Source: an uncultured Neokomagataea sp.
Lineage (GTDB): Bacteria; Pseudomonadota; Alphaproteobacteria; Acetobacterales; Acetobacteraceae
DNA: 64,000 nt
Assembly: GCF_946476835.1 (NCBI RefSeq)
Contig: NZ_CAMKWA010000001.1
Location: 62,001 to 126,000 of the forward strand
Reading direction: 5' to 3'
A model generated the notes under the pieces. The model worked only from the letters and a program-made list of their open reading frames with translations, was not told where the DNA came from and ran no database searches. Positions 54,681 to 64,000 of this stretch are shown piece after piece; within the stretch, counting starts at the first letter, position 1; every line of letters begins with the position of its first letter. A program made the position numbers and the translations under genes.

Positions 54681-56957
54681 TTAGAAGCGTGTATGAGCGC
54701 TGATGCCAATGATACGCGGATCATTGTATACGCCGGCCATATAGTTATCGATCACGCCTTTGAGATTTTTGTTGTTGGTGATGTTGCGAACGAACACGGC
54801 CATTTCATATTTTTTCCATGAATAGCCGAGTTTCATACCACCCTCAAAGTTGCCATTTGAGGTGAACTCTTTGGTCTTATAAGGCACGAAGCTTGTGTAG
54901 CCTTGGACGTTCCAATCTGTGGCCCAGAAGGCATCACCATGACCGATGGGGAGGTCATAACGTGCGGTGAAGTTCAGGTTGTAACGTGGTGCATTGGGGA
55001 GTGGGTTGCCGTTGATTTGTGCAAAGGTCGAGCCGCGCACGTTGATCGTTGGGTTTTCAACCGTACAGACGACGGCACCATTGAGAGCGCAGACTTGGGC
55101 GTAAACGCGTTTATCGTCAATTTCTGTATGTAAGAGGCTGACACCGGCGGTTAGCAGAAGGTTGGAGATGGGGCGGAGTTCGGCTTCACTTTCCATACCC
55201 CAGCCGCGGGCTTTATTGGCGTTAAAGAGGACGCCGTTGCCGTTACTGTCATTGCCGTTGAGTTGGATGTTGTCCACGACGTAGTAGAAGCCATCGGTAT
55301 TCAGGCGGATGCGGTTATTCCAGAACTGTGTTTTTAAGCCAGCTTCGTAGGATGTGTTTGTTTCCGCATTGGCTGTTGTGAAGTCCGCATTGAAAACGGC
55401 GGAGCGGCCTTGAATAGTGGGGCCACGGAAGCCGCGCGCAATGCGTGCGTAAGCGTTCACGTTGGATGTAAGTTGATAAAGAGCGCTGACATCCCAGCTT
55501 GGTTTGGTCGCAGAAAGGCGGACATAGCGGCGGCCTGTATAGGTTGCGACATTGGCAATCGTATTAGCTGTGTGTAGCAGCCATGTGTTTTTTGTATCGT
55601 TTGTTAGGCGTACGCCACCGGTTAGGGTTAAACGTTTGGTTAATTGGTAGCTGCTTTGCCCGAAAATACCCCATGATGTGTTGACGTCATGTAGGAGTAC
55701 CCAATTATTGGGATTATGCGCGGCAGTGTTGAGGAAGAAGGCACGTTGATCGAACTCTGTATTATCGTGTGAGTTAAAATACAGACCACCAATCTGCCAT
55801 TTCCAGCGGCCTTTATCGTTATTTGCGAGGCGGACTTCTTCGGTCACCTGATCAAGGTCGCGCAGGCGCCCGCGGGAGAGGCCGTATCCGTTCGGTACGC
55901 CGCGTACGGGGTAGTTTGCAGCTGCGCCGCCATCGGTATCACCCAAGCTCCAGCCGTGACTTGTTTCATAAGCGGTGATGGATGTTAACTTTACACTGTT
56001 AAGATCGTAGGCTGCATTAATGGAGCCGCCATAGGTGTGGTACGATTGGGGATTGTTTTGCCCTTCATCGTACTGAACGCTGTTACGGTGAAAATCCTGC
56101 GGAACAGCGTTGGTGCCTTTTTGAATGGACTGGCGGTAAAACAGCGTAGAAGTGCCATCATAATCGCGGGCATGGCCTGATGCGAGGATGGAAAGGCGCG
56201 CCGTTGGTGTGAAGAGAAATTGTAACCGTGCGTCACGCTCATCAAAGCCGCCAAGGGCGTTTTTGCGTGGGGTGGCTGTGCCATCATCTGAGGGGCCAGC
56301 GAAGCGGTTATCGACCCAGTTATCGCGGTGTTGAAACAGGCCAGAAAGGCGGAAGGAGAGGATATTCGCGAGGAGGGGGCCGCCAAAGCCGAGGTCCATA
56401 TTGGTGGTGTTGTAGCTGCCGTAAGAGACGTCTGCGCGGCCACGGAAGTCGTTTGTTGGTTTGTAGGAATCGAAGCGGATGGTACCGGCTGTTGTGTTGC
56501 GCCCGAAGAGGGAGCCTTGTGGGCCGCGTAGTACTTCGACTTGTTGAATATCAAAGGCTGGATTGGATTTTAGGACGACATGTTCCAGCACGACATCATC
56601 TTGAATGATGGAAACGGGCTGGGATGCGCCGAGGTAAAAGTCGTTATTGCCGAGGCCGCGAATATAGAAGCGCGGAAAGATGCGCCCGGTTGTAGATTCA
56701 ACGTAAAGGCTGGGGCTGCGGCCGGAGAGGGAAAGCAATGTGTCGGATCCGTCCGCTTGGAACATCCGAAGGGTATTGCCATTGATGACGCTGGTTGAAA
56801 TGGGAAGTTTTTGCAGATTTTCTTTACGGTGCTCTGCTGTGACGATCACATTTTCAAGTGTTCCGTGGGGTTCGGAGGTATTCTTTGTTTGTGCGTGAAG
56901 ACTGAGTGGTAGAGCTGCGCACAGTAAGAGTGGCGAAATAGTTTTATAGTGTTTCAC
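54681..56957 (-). CDS. TonB-dependent outer-membrane receptor
   Basis: Protein of 758 residues starting at GTG. It has a signal peptide ending near Leu-His-Ala-Gln (23 residues) and a TonB-box-like Glu-Asn-Val-Ile-Val-Thr-Ala-Glu. The plug has Tyr-Ile-Arg-Gly-Leu-Gly and Val-Glu-Val-Leu-Arg-Gly-Pro-Gln-Gly-Ser-Leu-Phe-Gly-Arg-Asn, and a beta-barrel ends in Phe. The plug motifs are of the type common in sphingomonad and acetic acid bacterial receptors for siderophores or organic ligands. No Fur box was seen in its 158-base upstream gap. The ligand is unknown. It lies downstream of tgt on the same strand. Confidence 0.92.
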   Translation of the reverse strand: MKHYKTISPLLLCAALPLSLHAQTKNTSEPHGTLENVIVTAEHRKENLQKLPISTSVINGNTLRMFQADGSDTLLSLSGRSPSLYVESTTGRIFPRFYIRGLGNNDFYLGASQPVSIIQDDVVLEHVVLKSNPAFDIQQVEVLRGPQGSLFGRNTTAGTIRFDSYKPTNDFRGRADVSYGSYNTTNMDLGFGGPLLANILSFRLSGLFQHRDNWVDNRFAGPSDDGTATPRKNALGGFDERDARLQFLFTPTARLSILASGHARDYDGTSTLFYRQSIQKGTNAVPQDFHRNSVQYDEGQNNPQSYHTYGGSINAAYDLNSVKLTSITAYETSHGWSLGDTDGGAAANYPVRGVPNGYGLSRGRLRDLDQVTEEVRLANNDKGRWKWQIGGLYFNSHDNTEFDQRAFFLNTAAHNPNNWVLLHDVNTSWGIFGQSSYQLTKRLTLTGGVRLTNDTKNTWLLHTANTIANVATYTGRRYVRLSATKPSWDVSALYQLTSNVNAYARIARGFRGPTIQGRSAVFNADFTTANAETNTSYEAGLKTQFWNNRIRLNTDGFYYVVDNIQLNGNDSNGNGVLFNANKARGWGMESEAELRPISNLLLTAGVSLLHTEIDDKRVYAQVCALNGAVVCTVENPTINVRGSTFAQINGNPLPNAPRYNLNFTARYDLPIGHGDAFWATDWNVQGYTSFVPYKTKEFTSNGNFEGGMKLGYSWKKYEMAVFVRNITNNKNLKGVIDNYMAGVYNDPRIIGISAHTRF

Positions 56958-57077
56958 CCTGAGGGCCTTTTTCTAAAAGTGAAGCATCAATGCTCTCGGC
57001 CTGTCAGGTAGTCTGGTAGAAACATTAAGTCTTGTTAATTTTAAATGACGTTTTAGGATGACGAGAAATGGGGGTTT

Positions 57078-57106
57078 ATAAGGGAGGGTGATAAATCCTC
57101 CCTTAT
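57078..57106. terminator. hairpin after tgt
   Basis: A 10-bp inverted repeat, ATAAGGGAGG / CCTCCCTTAT, lies just past the tgt stop and before the next leftward gene. It probably ends the mazG-queA-tgt transcript. Confidence 0.7.
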
Positions 57107-57115
57107 GGTTCTTAT

Positions 57116-58294
57116 TTACTGATAAGAAGGCATTGGCCACTCATCTTCGGACCAATCACCTTGCGCCCAATCGGCGCGCAATTTAACGGCTAATTCGTTT
57201 AATGTTCCATCGACGATAGCGGCGCGGATTTGGCGCATAAGGCGTTGATAATAAGCAAGGTTATGGAGTGTCAGAAGCATTGGTCCGAGCATTTCTTTGG
57301 CGCGGAACAGGTGGTGCAGATAGGCACGGCTGTAGCGTCCAGCCATGGGGCTATCATCGTGAGGGGTGATGGGGCGCGTGTCTTCAGCGAAGCGTGCATT
57401 ACGTAAATTGATGGTTCCGCGCTCAGTATAAGCGCGGGCGGTACGCCCAGCACGTGATGGCATGACGCAGTCGAACATGTCGACACCACGCATTACGGCG
57501 CCCAGAAGATCATCGGGGGTGCCGACGCCCATGAGGTAGCGGGCTTTATCCTGTGGCATCATAGGGGTGGTGAAATCGAGGGTGGAGAACATGAGGTCCT
57601 GTCCTTCACCCACGGCGAGGCCGCCAATGGCATAGCCTTCAAAGCCGATATCGGTCAGGGCTTTGATGGACTCTGCGCGGAGGTCACGCTCGGTGCCACC
57701 TTGGACGATGCCGAACTGACCATAACCGGGGCGGGCGGTGAAGGCATCACGGGAGCGGGCCGCCCAACGCATGGACATTTCCATGGATTTACGCAGCGCT
57801 TCGGGCGTGGCGGGGAGTGCGGGGCACTCATCAAAGGCCATCGTGATGGTGGCATCCAGCTTATGCTGAATATCTGTGGAGCTTTCGGGGGTGAGGCGGT
57901 GGGCACTGCCATCAATATGGGAGCGGAAGGTGACCCCGTCTTCATCCAGCTTCCGCAATGCGCCGAGGGACATGACTTGGAAGCCGCCGGAATCCGTGAG
58001 GATAGGGCCTTGCCAATCCATCATACGGTGCAGGCCACCGAGTTTTGCCACGCGCTCTGCCGTGGGGCGGAGCATGAGGTGGTAGGTGTTGCCTAATACA
58101 ATGCCCGCGCCGGTGGAGCGGACGGAATCCATTGTCATGCCTTTGACGGTGCCGACGGTACCGACGGGCATGAAGGTTGGGGTAGGGACGGTGCCGTGGC
58201 GTGTGTGCAGGTGGCCTGCACGAGCTTGGCCGCAGGTGCTTTCAGGCGTCCAGACCATTTTATCGGCATGTTGGGAGAAATCAGGCTTGCTCAT
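57116..58294 (-). CDS. tgt: tRNA-guanine transglycosylase Tgt, lacking the zinc cysteines
   Basis: Exchanges guanine 34 for preQ1 in tRNAs with GUN anticodons. The 392 residues keep the catalytic parts: Leu-Thr-Asp101-Ser-Gly-Gly-Phe-Gln, Gly-Ile-Val-Gln-Gly-Gly, Gly-Gly-Leu-Ala-Val-Gly-Glu and the nucleophile Asp275 in Met-Phe-Asp-Cys-Val-Met-Pro. Where other bacterial Tgt proteins have Cys-x-Cys-x2-Cys for zinc, this one reads His-Asp-Asp-Ser-Pro-Met-Ala (312-318). The fourth ligand, His344 in Leu-His-Asn, remains. The loss was confirmed on the DNA at 57341-57361. It overlaps queA by four bases (ATGA). Confidence 0.95.
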   Translation of the reverse strand: MSKPDFSQHADKMVWTPESTCGQARAGHLHTRHGTVPTPTFMPVGTVGTVKGMTMDSVRSTGAGIVLGNTYHLMLRPTAERVAKLGGLHRMMDWQGPILTDSGGFQVMSLGALRKLDEDGVTFRSHIDGSAHRLTPESSTDIQHKLDATITMAFDECPALPATPEALRKSMEMSMRWAARSRDAFTARPGYGQFGIVQGGTERDLRAESIKALTDIGFEGYAIGGLAVGEGQDLMFSTLDFTTPMMPQDKARYLMGVGTPDDLLGAVMRGVDMFDCVMPSRAGRTARAYTERGTINLRNARFAEDTRPITPHDDSPMAGRYSRAYLHHLFRAKEMLGPMLLTLHNLAYYQRLMRQIRAAIVDGTLNELAVKLRADWAQGDWSEDEWPMPSYQ

Positions 58295-59334
58295 TCGGCA
58301 CGCTCCAGCAGGCAGGCATCGCCATAAGAATAAAAACGCATCTCTTCATTGATGGCGCGGGCATAAGCGGCGCGCATGGTGTCGGTGCCACTAAAGGCGC
58401 AGACGAGCATGAAGAGTGTTGAGCGCGGAAGGTGAAAATTGGTCATCAGGAGATCCACCGCGCGGAAGCGGTATCCGGGGCGGATGAAGATGGAGGTTTC
58501 ACCTCGCCATGGGCGGACGGTTCCGTCTTCTTGTGCGGCACTTTCCAGGAGGCGCAGGGATGTGGTGCCGACGGCGATGACGCGGCCACCTTTGGCGCGG
58601 GTGTCGTTGATCAGTTGGGCTGTTTCGGCATCAATTTCACCCCATTCCGCGTGCATGCGGTGCTCTGAAATGGAGGAGCGTACGGGCAGGAAGGTGCCCG
58701 CGCCGACATGGAGGGTAAGTGTTTTGCGGGTTATGCCGCGTGCATCAAGAGCGGCAAGAAGCTCTGGTGTAAAGTGGAGGCCGGCTGTTGGGGCAGCGAC
58801 GGCGCCGCGCTTATCTGAGAAGATGGTTTTGTAATCATCATCATCTTGCTGCGTCGGGCCGGAGGGGCGTTCAATATAGGGGGGGAGTGCGAGTGCGCCT
58901 ACGCGTTCTAGGAACGCATCAAAAGCGTCTCCCTCAACGGAGAAGCGCATTTGGACGGCGCCATCTCCTTCATTCTCGACGATTGTGGCTGTGACGGGAT
59001 CATCGCCAAAATTGAGTACATCACCGGAGCGGAGCTTGCGGGAGTTTCGGGCGAGGGCGTGCCAGCTGCCATCTGCTAAAATACGGTCAAGGGTAATGCC
59101 AATACGGGCTGTGCCGCGTGTGGCCGAAAGCTGGGCGCGGATGACGGCGGTATCATTGGCAATGAGCAGATCGCCTTCCCGGAGGAGTGACGGGAGGTCC
59201 CGTACGATGCCGAGGGCGGAGGGGCCTTGTGCGGGAACATGCAGAAGCCGTGCGCTGTCTCTGGGGCGTGCGGGTTCTGTGGCGATGCAGGATCGGGGAA
59301 GGTCAAAATCAAAGGGGGCAAGCTCGTCGGTCAT
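58291..59334 (-). CDS. queA: S-adenosylmethionine:tRNA ribosyltransferase-isomerase QueA
   Basis: Adds the epoxycyclopentandiol ring from SAM to preQ1 in tRNA, the step after Tgt. The 347 residues have Phe-Asp-Leu-Pro at the N-terminus, [25 protein letters not shown], and a C-terminal Thr-Asn-Phe-His-Leu-Pro-Arg-Ser. It overlaps tgt by four bases and follows mazG by about 86 bases on the same strand. Confidence 0.97.
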   Translation of the reverse strand: MTDELAPFDFDLPRSCIATEPARPRDSARLLHVPAQGPSALGIVRDLPSLLREGDLLIANDTAVIRAQLSATRGTARIGITLDRILADGSWHALARNSRKLRSGDVLNFGDDPVTATIVENEGDGAVQMRFSVEGDAFDAFLERVGALALPPYIERPSGPTQQDDDDYKTIFSDKRGAVAAPTAGLHFTPELLAALDARGITRKTLTLHVGAGTFLPVRSSISEHRMHAEWGEIDAETAQLINDTRAKGGRVIAVGTTSLRLLESAAQEDGTVRPWRGETSIFIRPGYRFRAVDLLMTNFHLPRSTLFMLVCAFSGTDTMRAAYARAINEEMRFYSYGDACLLERAE

Positions 59335-59420
59335 GCTCGGTTCTCTAGCAGGTTCCCGGCGTGCCGAGAATATTATGCGGTGTGCGTGGTGTTGGGGCGG
59401 TGTTTTTATTGGGGAGGTGT

Positions 59421-60206
59421 TTAACCCATGCCGGGTTGTTTTTTAACGGTTTTCCAGAGGGTTTCTAGGGTCTGGAGGTCTTGTTCTGGCATGGTTTTGC
59501 CCTCTTGGGCGAGGGTGGCTTCCATGGCTTCAAAGCGGCGGGTGAATTTTGCGTTGCTGCGGCGCAGGGCGGCTTCGGGGTCAATGTTCATTTTGCGGGC
59601 CAGGCTAGCGACGGTGAAAAGAACATCGCCGAGTTCATCTTCAATACGATCTGGGTCACCGCCCATCTCGGCCTCGAGTTCAGCAATTTCGCCTTTGACG
59701 GCTTGAAAAACGCCCTGTGCGTCATCCCAGTCAAAACCAACGCGCTCGGCCCGGGAGCAAATCTTTGCGGCGCGGGAGAGTGCTGGGAGGGAAGCGGCGA
59801 TGCCGGCGAGGGCGCCGAATTCGGAGCGGCCGCGGCGCTCGGTTTCCTTGATGTTTTCCCAGTTTCCACGCTCTGCACCGGGGGAGAAAATATGGGGGTG
59901 GCGGCGTTCCATCTTGTCGGCAATGGTGCGGGCCACATCGTCAAAGTCGAACTGCCCGGCTTCTTGGGCCATTTGAGCTTGGAATACGACTTGTAGGAGC
60001 AGGTCCCCTAACTCATCGGGGAGGGCGTCATGGTCGGCCCGTGCGATGGCATCCATGACTTCATAGGCTTCTTCAATGGCGAAGGGAGCGATGGTTTGGG
60101 GTGTTTGAGCGATGTCCCAAGGGCAGCCGTTTTGCGGATCACGGAGGCGGCGCATGATGGACAGAAGACGGTCTATTTGGCGTTCTTCAGTGTGGGGAGC
60201 GGTCAT
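59421..60206 (-). CDS. mazG: nucleoside triphosphate pyrophosphohydrolase MazG
   Basis: Hydrolyses (d)NTPs to monophosphates, and in E. coli lowers ppGpp and aberrant nucleotides. The 261 residues form two MazG repeats. The first has Cys-Pro-Trp-Asp-Ile-Ala-Gln-Thr, Glu-Glu-Ala-Tyr-Glu and Glu-Leu-Gly-Asp-Leu-Leu-Leu-Gln. The second has Glu-Ile-Ala-Glu-Leu-Glu-Ala and Glu-Asp-Glu-Leu-Gly-Asp-Val-Leu-Phe. Both keep the acidic metal-binding pattern. It is probably the first gene of mazG-queA-tgt and is divergent from argC. Confidence 0.96.
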   Translation of the reverse strand: MTAPHTEERQIDRLLSIMRRLRDPQNGCPWDIAQTPQTIAPFAIEEAYEVMDAIARADHDALPDELGDLLLQVVFQAQMAQEAGQFDFDDVARTIADKMERRHPHIFSPGAERGNWENIKETERRGRSEFGALAGIAASLPALSRAAKICSRAERVGFDWDDAQGVFQAVKGEIAELEAEMGGDPDRIEDELGDVLFTVASLARKMNIDPEAALRRSNAKFTRRFEAMEATLAQEGKTMPEQDLQTLETLWKTVKKQPGMG

Positions 60207-60312
60207 GGCGGGCCTTGGGGTGAGAGGAAAAGATGACAGTGTGATCTTCGCTCTCTACAATAAGCCTGACAGAGAATGGACCCCCTAATTCAGGATGGCA
60301 GGAGCAAAGCAC

Positions 60313-61212
60313 ATGGCGCGGATCTTTATCGATGGTGAAGCAGGGACGACGGGGCTCGGTATTCGCCAGCGTATTGAAGCACTGCCTGCCGCTTTAGGGT
60401 TTGAGATTTTATCGATTGATCCGGCGCTGCGTAAGGATTCTGAAGCACGTAAAGACATGTTGCGTCAGGCGGATGTGGCGATTTTGTGCTTGCCGGATGA
60501 TGCGGCGCGTGAGGCTGTGGCCTTGGGGGAAGGGCTGGATGTACGCTTTTTAGACGCATCAACAGCGCATCGGCGTGCGGATGGTTGGGTCTATGGTTTC
60601 CCAGAGATGGATGCAGAGCAGTCTGCGCGTGTTGCGGCGGCGCGGCATGTGTCAAACCCGGGGTGCTATCCAACGGGGGCGATTGCTTTGTTGCGACCTT
60701 TGGTCGCGGCAGGTGTAATCCCGGCGGATCATCCGATCTCGATTAATGCTGTATCGGGCTATAGTGGCGCTGGGCGGAGTGCGATTGAAGCGCATGAGCG
60801 TGAAGGTGGGCCGGCCTTTTTGCTGTATGGGCTGGGGTTACAACATAAGCATGTACCGGAAATTCAGCATTATTCAGGGTTGACCCATGCGCCAATTTTT
60901 GTGCCGTCCGTCGGGCATTTTGCTCAGGGTATGATTGTTTCCATTCCACTGCATGTGCGGAGCCTGCCAGCAGCGACGACGGCGGCTGAAATCGAAGACA
61001 TTTTACGTAAGGCTTATGCGGGTAGTGATGTTGTGCGGGTTCTGTCCGCTGAGCCAACGTTGTTAGCCGATAGTTTGGCGGGCACGGATGCTATGGAGCT
61101 TCGGGTGCATAGTGATGGTGAAAAAGTGCTGCTTACGGCGCGTTTAGACAATTTGGGGAAGGGCGCTTCTGGCGCGGCAATCCAAAATTTACGCCTTATG
61201 TGCGGGAAATAA
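60313..61212 (+). CDS. argC: N-acetyl-gamma-glutamyl-phosphate reductase, type 2
   Basis: NADPH-dependent third step of arginine synthesis. The 299 residues are the shorter ArgC2 form. They have Gly-Glu-Ala-Gly-Thr-Thr-Gly-Leu as the nucleotide loop and the active-site [16 protein letters not shown] and Val-Gly-His-Phe-Ala-Gln-Gly-Met follow. The ATG at 60313 has CAGGAG eight bases upstream and is preferred to the ATG at 60295. The tRNA-Leu gene follows after 65 bases. Confidence 0.95.
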   Translation: MARIFIDGEAGTTGLGIRQRIEALPAALGFEILSIDPALRKDSEARKDMLRQADVAILCLPDDAAREAVALGEGLDVRFLDASTAHRRADGWVYGFPEMDAEQSARVAAARHVSNPGCYPTGAIALLRPLVAAGVIPADHPISINAVSGYSGAGRSAIEAHEREGGPAFLLYGLGLQHKHVPEIQHYSGLTHAPIFVPSVGHFAQGMIVSIPLHVRSLPAATTAAEIEDILRKAYAGSDVVRVLSAEPTLLADSLAGTDAMELRVHSDGEKVLLTARLDNLGKGASGAAIQNLRLMCGK

Positions 61213-61277
61213 TGGATTAAGGGGCTTTTGGCCTCTAGCCCTGCCGGATGAAATGCAGTATGGTGCCTCCGTTCCAT

Positions 61278-61361
61278 GCGAGTGTGGCGGAACGGTAGAC
61301 GCAGTCGATTCAAAATCGACCGCCGAAAGGCGTGGGGGTTCGAATCCCCCCTCTCGCACCA
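61278..61361 (+). tRNA. tRNA-Leu (anticodon CAA)
   Basis: An 84-base class II tRNA: acceptor GCGAGTG / CTCTCGC with a T-T mismatch at position 6, and anticodon loop TTCAAAA giving CAA. The variable arm is CGCC-GAAA-GGCG, the T arm is GGGGG/CCCCC, and CCA is encoded. A CAA anticodon reads UUG, a codon with A36 that is a MiaA target (miaA is at 3371-4354). Confidence 0.95.
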
Positions 61362-61414
61362 GATATTGCCCTGCCTCAATGGCAGGGCATCGAACCGCCC
61401 AGCTTGGAACGTTC

Positions 61415-62572
61415 ATGAATAAACCGACCGTAAGACCTCATCGCCCGTTCTTCTCGTCAGGTCCGTGTGCGAAGCGCCCTGGTTGGTCTCTTTCCGCTCT
61501 CGATAATGCATTATTAGGTCGGTCTCATCGTGCGCCTGAAGGGCGAGCACGTTTGAAAGACGTTATTGCGCGGTCGCGTGATGTGTTGGGCGTGCCGGAT
61601 GATTGGCGTGTGGGAGTTGTGCCTGCGTCTGATACCGGGGCTGTTGAGATGATTCTCTGGTCTTTGGCGGGGCAGCGCGGTGTGGATGTGCTCTCTTTTG
61701 AGAGTTTTACCGCCACATGGGCTCAAGATTTGCGGGATGTTCTCGCGCTCCCAGACATACGGGTTTTTGATGCGCCTTATGGTCAATTGCCGGATTTAAC
61801 GGCGGTGGACTGGTCGCGCGATGTTGTGTTTGCGTGGAATGGGACGACATCGGGTGTGCGTTTGCCGCATGTGGATGTGATTCCGGCGCAGCATGATGGT
61901 TTGGCGATTTGTGATGCTACTTCAGCTGCGTTCGCGATGGATTTGCCGTGGGATCGCCTCGATGTTGTGACGTGGTCTTGGCAAAAAGCGCTGGGCGGGG
62001 AAGCGGCCCACGGGATGGTGGCGATTAGCCCACGTGCTGCAGAGCGTTTGCAGCAACCTGCACCACGGCCTTTGCCTAAGATTTTCCGTCTGGCGAATAA
62101 GAAGGGTTTGATTGAGGGTATTTTCGCTGGGGATACCATCAACACGCCGTCCATGCTGTGTGTGCAAGATGCACTGGATTCTTTGCGCTGGGCGCAGGGT
62201 GTGGGCGGTTTGCCAGCGCTGAAGGCGCGTGCGGAAGGCAATCTGGCCGTTATTGCGGCATGGGTTGAGCGTTCGGATTGGATTTCGTTCTTGGCCGAAA
62301 AGCCAGAGGAACGGTCTTGCACCTCTATATGCTTGAAAATTACGGCACCATGGTTTGTGGCGTTAGAGCGTGATGTGCAGATGAAGGTTGTTAAGCATTT
62401 GACGGGCCTCGTTGCTGCAGAAGATGCTGGGTATGATCTGGCTTCTTACCGCGATGCGCCACTTGGGCTGCGTATTTGGGGCGGTGCGACGGTGGAGCGT
62501 GCTGATATTGAAACTCTTCTGCCTTGGTTAGACTGGGCGTATGAAGAAACGCGGGAGGCTTTTGCCGCATGA
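61415..62572 (+). CDS. serC: phosphoserine transaminase SerC (alphaproteobacterial type)
   Basis: Converts 3-phosphohydroxypyruvate and glutamate to phosphoserine. The 385 residues are of the long alphaproteobacterial form. They have [12 protein letters not shown] near the start, Ser-His-Arg-Ala-Pro-Glu-Gly and [13 protein letters not shown] and the PLP lysine in [10 protein letters not shown] follow. The ATG at 61415 follows the tRNA by about 50 bases, and the longer frame from 61253 crosses the tRNA and is rejected. Its stop overlaps the hisZ start (ATGA). Confidence 0.94.
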   Translation: MNKPTVRPHRPFFSSGPCAKRPGWSLSALDNALLGRSHRAPEGRARLKDVIARSRDVLGVPDDWRVGVVPASDTGAVEMILWSLAGQRGVDVLSFESFTATWAQDLRDVLALPDIRVFDAPYGQLPDLTAVDWSRDVVFAWNGTTSGVRLPHVDVIPAQHDGLAICDATSAAFAMDLPWDRLDVVTWSWQKALGGEAAHGMVAISPRAAERLQQPAPRPLPKIFRLANKKGLIEGIFAGDTINTPSMLCVQDALDSLRWAQGVGGLPALKARAEGNLAVIAAWVERSDWISFLAEKPEERSCTSICLKITAPWFVALERDVQMKVVKHLTGLVAAEDAGYDLASYRDAPLGLRIWGGATVERADIETLLPWLDWAYEETREAFAA

Positions 62573-63723
62573 GTTCATTTGACGAAATCCTGCCGCAGGA
62601 TGCTCGTGGTGATGCGCTGCTTCCTTCCGGTTTTGCGGATCTGTTACCGGGAGAGGCTGAAGCGGAAGCGCGCGGTATTGCGTGTGTGATGGAAGCGTTT
62701 TCACGGCATGGGTATCAGCGGGTTCGTCCGCCGATGCTGGAGTTTGAAAATGCGTTGCTGAATGGTGCGGGTTCGGCGTTGCAAAATCAGACCTTCCGTC
62801 TGATGGACCCGAACTCCCATCGTATGATGGCGTTGCGCCCGGATATGACGACGCAAATTGCGCGTATTGCGCAGATTCGTCTGGCGGATGCACCGCGGCC
62901 TTTGCGTTTGTCCTATTCTGGCAGCTGCATTGTGGTTGGCACGCCGGGGCGGGAGACGGATCGTCAGGTATCCCAAGCAGGTATTGAGCTGATTGGCCCG
63001 GATTCTGCGGTGGCGGATGCTGAAGTGATTGCGCTGGGTGCGCAGGCTTTGGATGAGCTGGGCATTGCGGATGTTTCGTTTGATCTGTCCATGCCAGCTC
63101 TGGCGCTGGGTGTGATTGACGGCGCGATTGCGGAGAAGGACCGTGCGGCGCTTTTGCACGCGTTGGACCGCAAAGATGCTGGCGCTGTGGCGGAACTGGG
63201 TGGTTCGATTGCGGAGACCTTGTTGGCGTTGTTACGAGCGGCTGGACCAGCAGATCGTGCGTTAGAGATTTTGCGTGGTTTGGCCTTGCCGGAAGTGGTC
63301 CGTCCGCATTTGGATCGTTTGGTTGAATCCATTGCAGCGTTGCGTGCGCGTCGTCCCGGTATTCGTTTGACCATTGATCCGGTGGAGTTCCGTGGGTGGC
63401 AATATCATACGGGGTTGTGCGTCACGGTGTTTGCTGCTGGGTCACGTGAGGAGTTGGGGCGTGGTGGGCGTTACCTGGCGGGTTCAGAGCCTGCATGTGG
63501 TTTGACGTTGCGTCCACAAGCTTTGTTACGTGCGGCCCCGCTTCCCCCGGCGCGCCCGCGCTGCTATGTGCCGCTGGAGATATCCGGTGATGCGCTTTCA
63601 GCGTTGCACACTCAAGGTTTTGCAACGGTATCTGCTTTGGCGCAGGATGCGCAGCTTGAAGCGGAAGCGTTGCGTTTGTCTTGCACGCATTTCTGGCGTG
63701 ATGGCGCGGCTCACGCGCTGTAA
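62569..63723 (+). CDS. hisZ: ATP phosphoribosyltransferase regulatory subunit HisZ
   Basis: HisRS-like regulatory subunit that works with a short-form HisG in the first step of histidine synthesis. The 384 residues have the class II synthetase-like core: [17 protein letters not shown] (motif 2 region), and Gln-Ala-Gly-Ile-Glu-Leu-Ile-Gly. The anticodon-binding domain is missing, as expected for HisZ and not HisS. It overlaps serC by four bases, and purA follows 39 bases later. No hisG is visible. Confidence 0.93.
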   Translation: MSSFDEILPQDARGDALLPSGFADLLPGEAEAEARGIACVMEAFSRHGYQRVRPPMLEFENALLNGAGSALQNQTFRLMDPNSHRMMALRPDMTTQIARIAQIRLADAPRPLRLSYSGSCIVVGTPGRETDRQVSQAGIELIGPDSAVADAEVIALGAQALDELGIADVSFDLSMPALALGVIDGAIAEKDRAALLHALDRKDAGAVAELGGSIAETLLALLRAAGPADRALEILRGLALPEVVRPHLDRLVESIAALRARRPGIRLTIDPVEFRGWQYHTGLCVTVFAAGSREELGRGGRYLAGSEPACGLTLRPQALLRAAPLPPARPRCYVPLEISGDALSALHTQGFATVSALAQDAQLEAEALRLSCTHFWRDGAAHAL

Positions 63724-63741
63724 TCTGTTGTTCGTTTTTGA

Positions 63742-64000
<259 letters not shown>

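Noticed and set aside
61253..61414. N-terminal extension of SerC across the tRNA-Leu gene
   Set aside because: The frame is open but covers a complete tRNA, and the conserved SerC start is at 61415.

Overview
The window reads as a chromosomal segment of an acetic acid bacterium (Acetobacteraceae, Alphaproteobacteria). The evidence is a two-subunit membrane PQQ polyol dehydrogenase (sldBA type), an alphaproteobacterial mnmE-mnmG-rsmG-parA-parB cluster, a HisZ-type split histidine enzyme, a type-2 ArgC, and housekeeping proteins of alphaproteobacterial character. Most genes have moderately high GC. Several islands are clearly AT-rich: 9.4-14.3 kb, 25.4-25.9 kb, 53.0-54.6 kb, and the left edge. 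Three ParB-binding parS sites (one perfect) and parAB suggest that the window lies on the origin-proximal part of the chromosome. No insertion sequence, prophage or CRISPR array was recognised.

Layout. 0.1-4.4 kb: a small beta-trefoil-like unknown, mutY, a DUF721 gene, serB and miaA. 4.4-7.8 kb: branched-chain amino acid operon ilvB-ilvN-ilvC. 7.8-9.4 kb: spermidine synthesis (speD, speE) behind a structured leader. 9.4-13.9 kb: AT-rich operon encoding a KpsE-like inner-membrane protein, a Wza-like outer-membrane exporter and an OpgH-like glucan synthase. 14.3-19.3 kb: glycine cleavage system gcvT-gcvH-gcvP under a tandem glycine riboswitch. 19.4-21.8 kb: a LysR-centred redox cluster with a decayed aldo/keto reductase. 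21.9-25.4 kb: a very large autotransporter whose passenger carries the catalytic landmarks of a pepsin-like aspartic protease. 26-32.5 kb: small stress and metal genes, glnA, an aminotransferase and tldD. 33.1-37.4 kb: a TonB receptor / APH-like kinase / PnuC operon, probably for vitamin or nucleoside salvage. 37.4-43.2 kb: LysR plus MFS exporter, then sldBA with a TetR regulator. 44-52.9 kb: ogt, mnmE-mnmG-rsmG-parA-parB, tRNA-Lys, a DjlA-like gene, an RHH gene and queG. 53.1-57 kb: a GT61 glycosyltransferase with a fascin-like C-terminal domain, and a second TonB receptor. 57.1-60.2 kb: tgt-queA-mazG. 60.3-64 kb: argC, tRNA-Leu, serC-hisZ, and the start of purA.

How the genes work together. 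Translation quality recurs: miaA, mnmE, mnmG, queA, tgt, queG and two tRNAs all concern tRNA modification, mainly of the anticodon region. Cell-surface polysaccharide also recurs: the KpsE/Wza/OpgH operon and the GT61 gene. Nutrient capture at the outer membrane appears twice as TonB receptors. Amino-acid metabolism is represented by ilvBNC, serB/serC, gcvTHP, glnA, argC and hisZ.

Most notable observations: the pepsin-like autotransporter; a tRNA-guanine transglycosylase that has lost three of its four zinc ligands; a synthase-plus-exporter operon combining OpgH with capsule-type export proteins; an elaborate RNA leader in front of speD that can mask its ribosome-binding site; and a GT61 enzyme fused to a beta-trefoil. 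Everything here was read by eye. Family assignments rest on recognised motifs and not on database searches.
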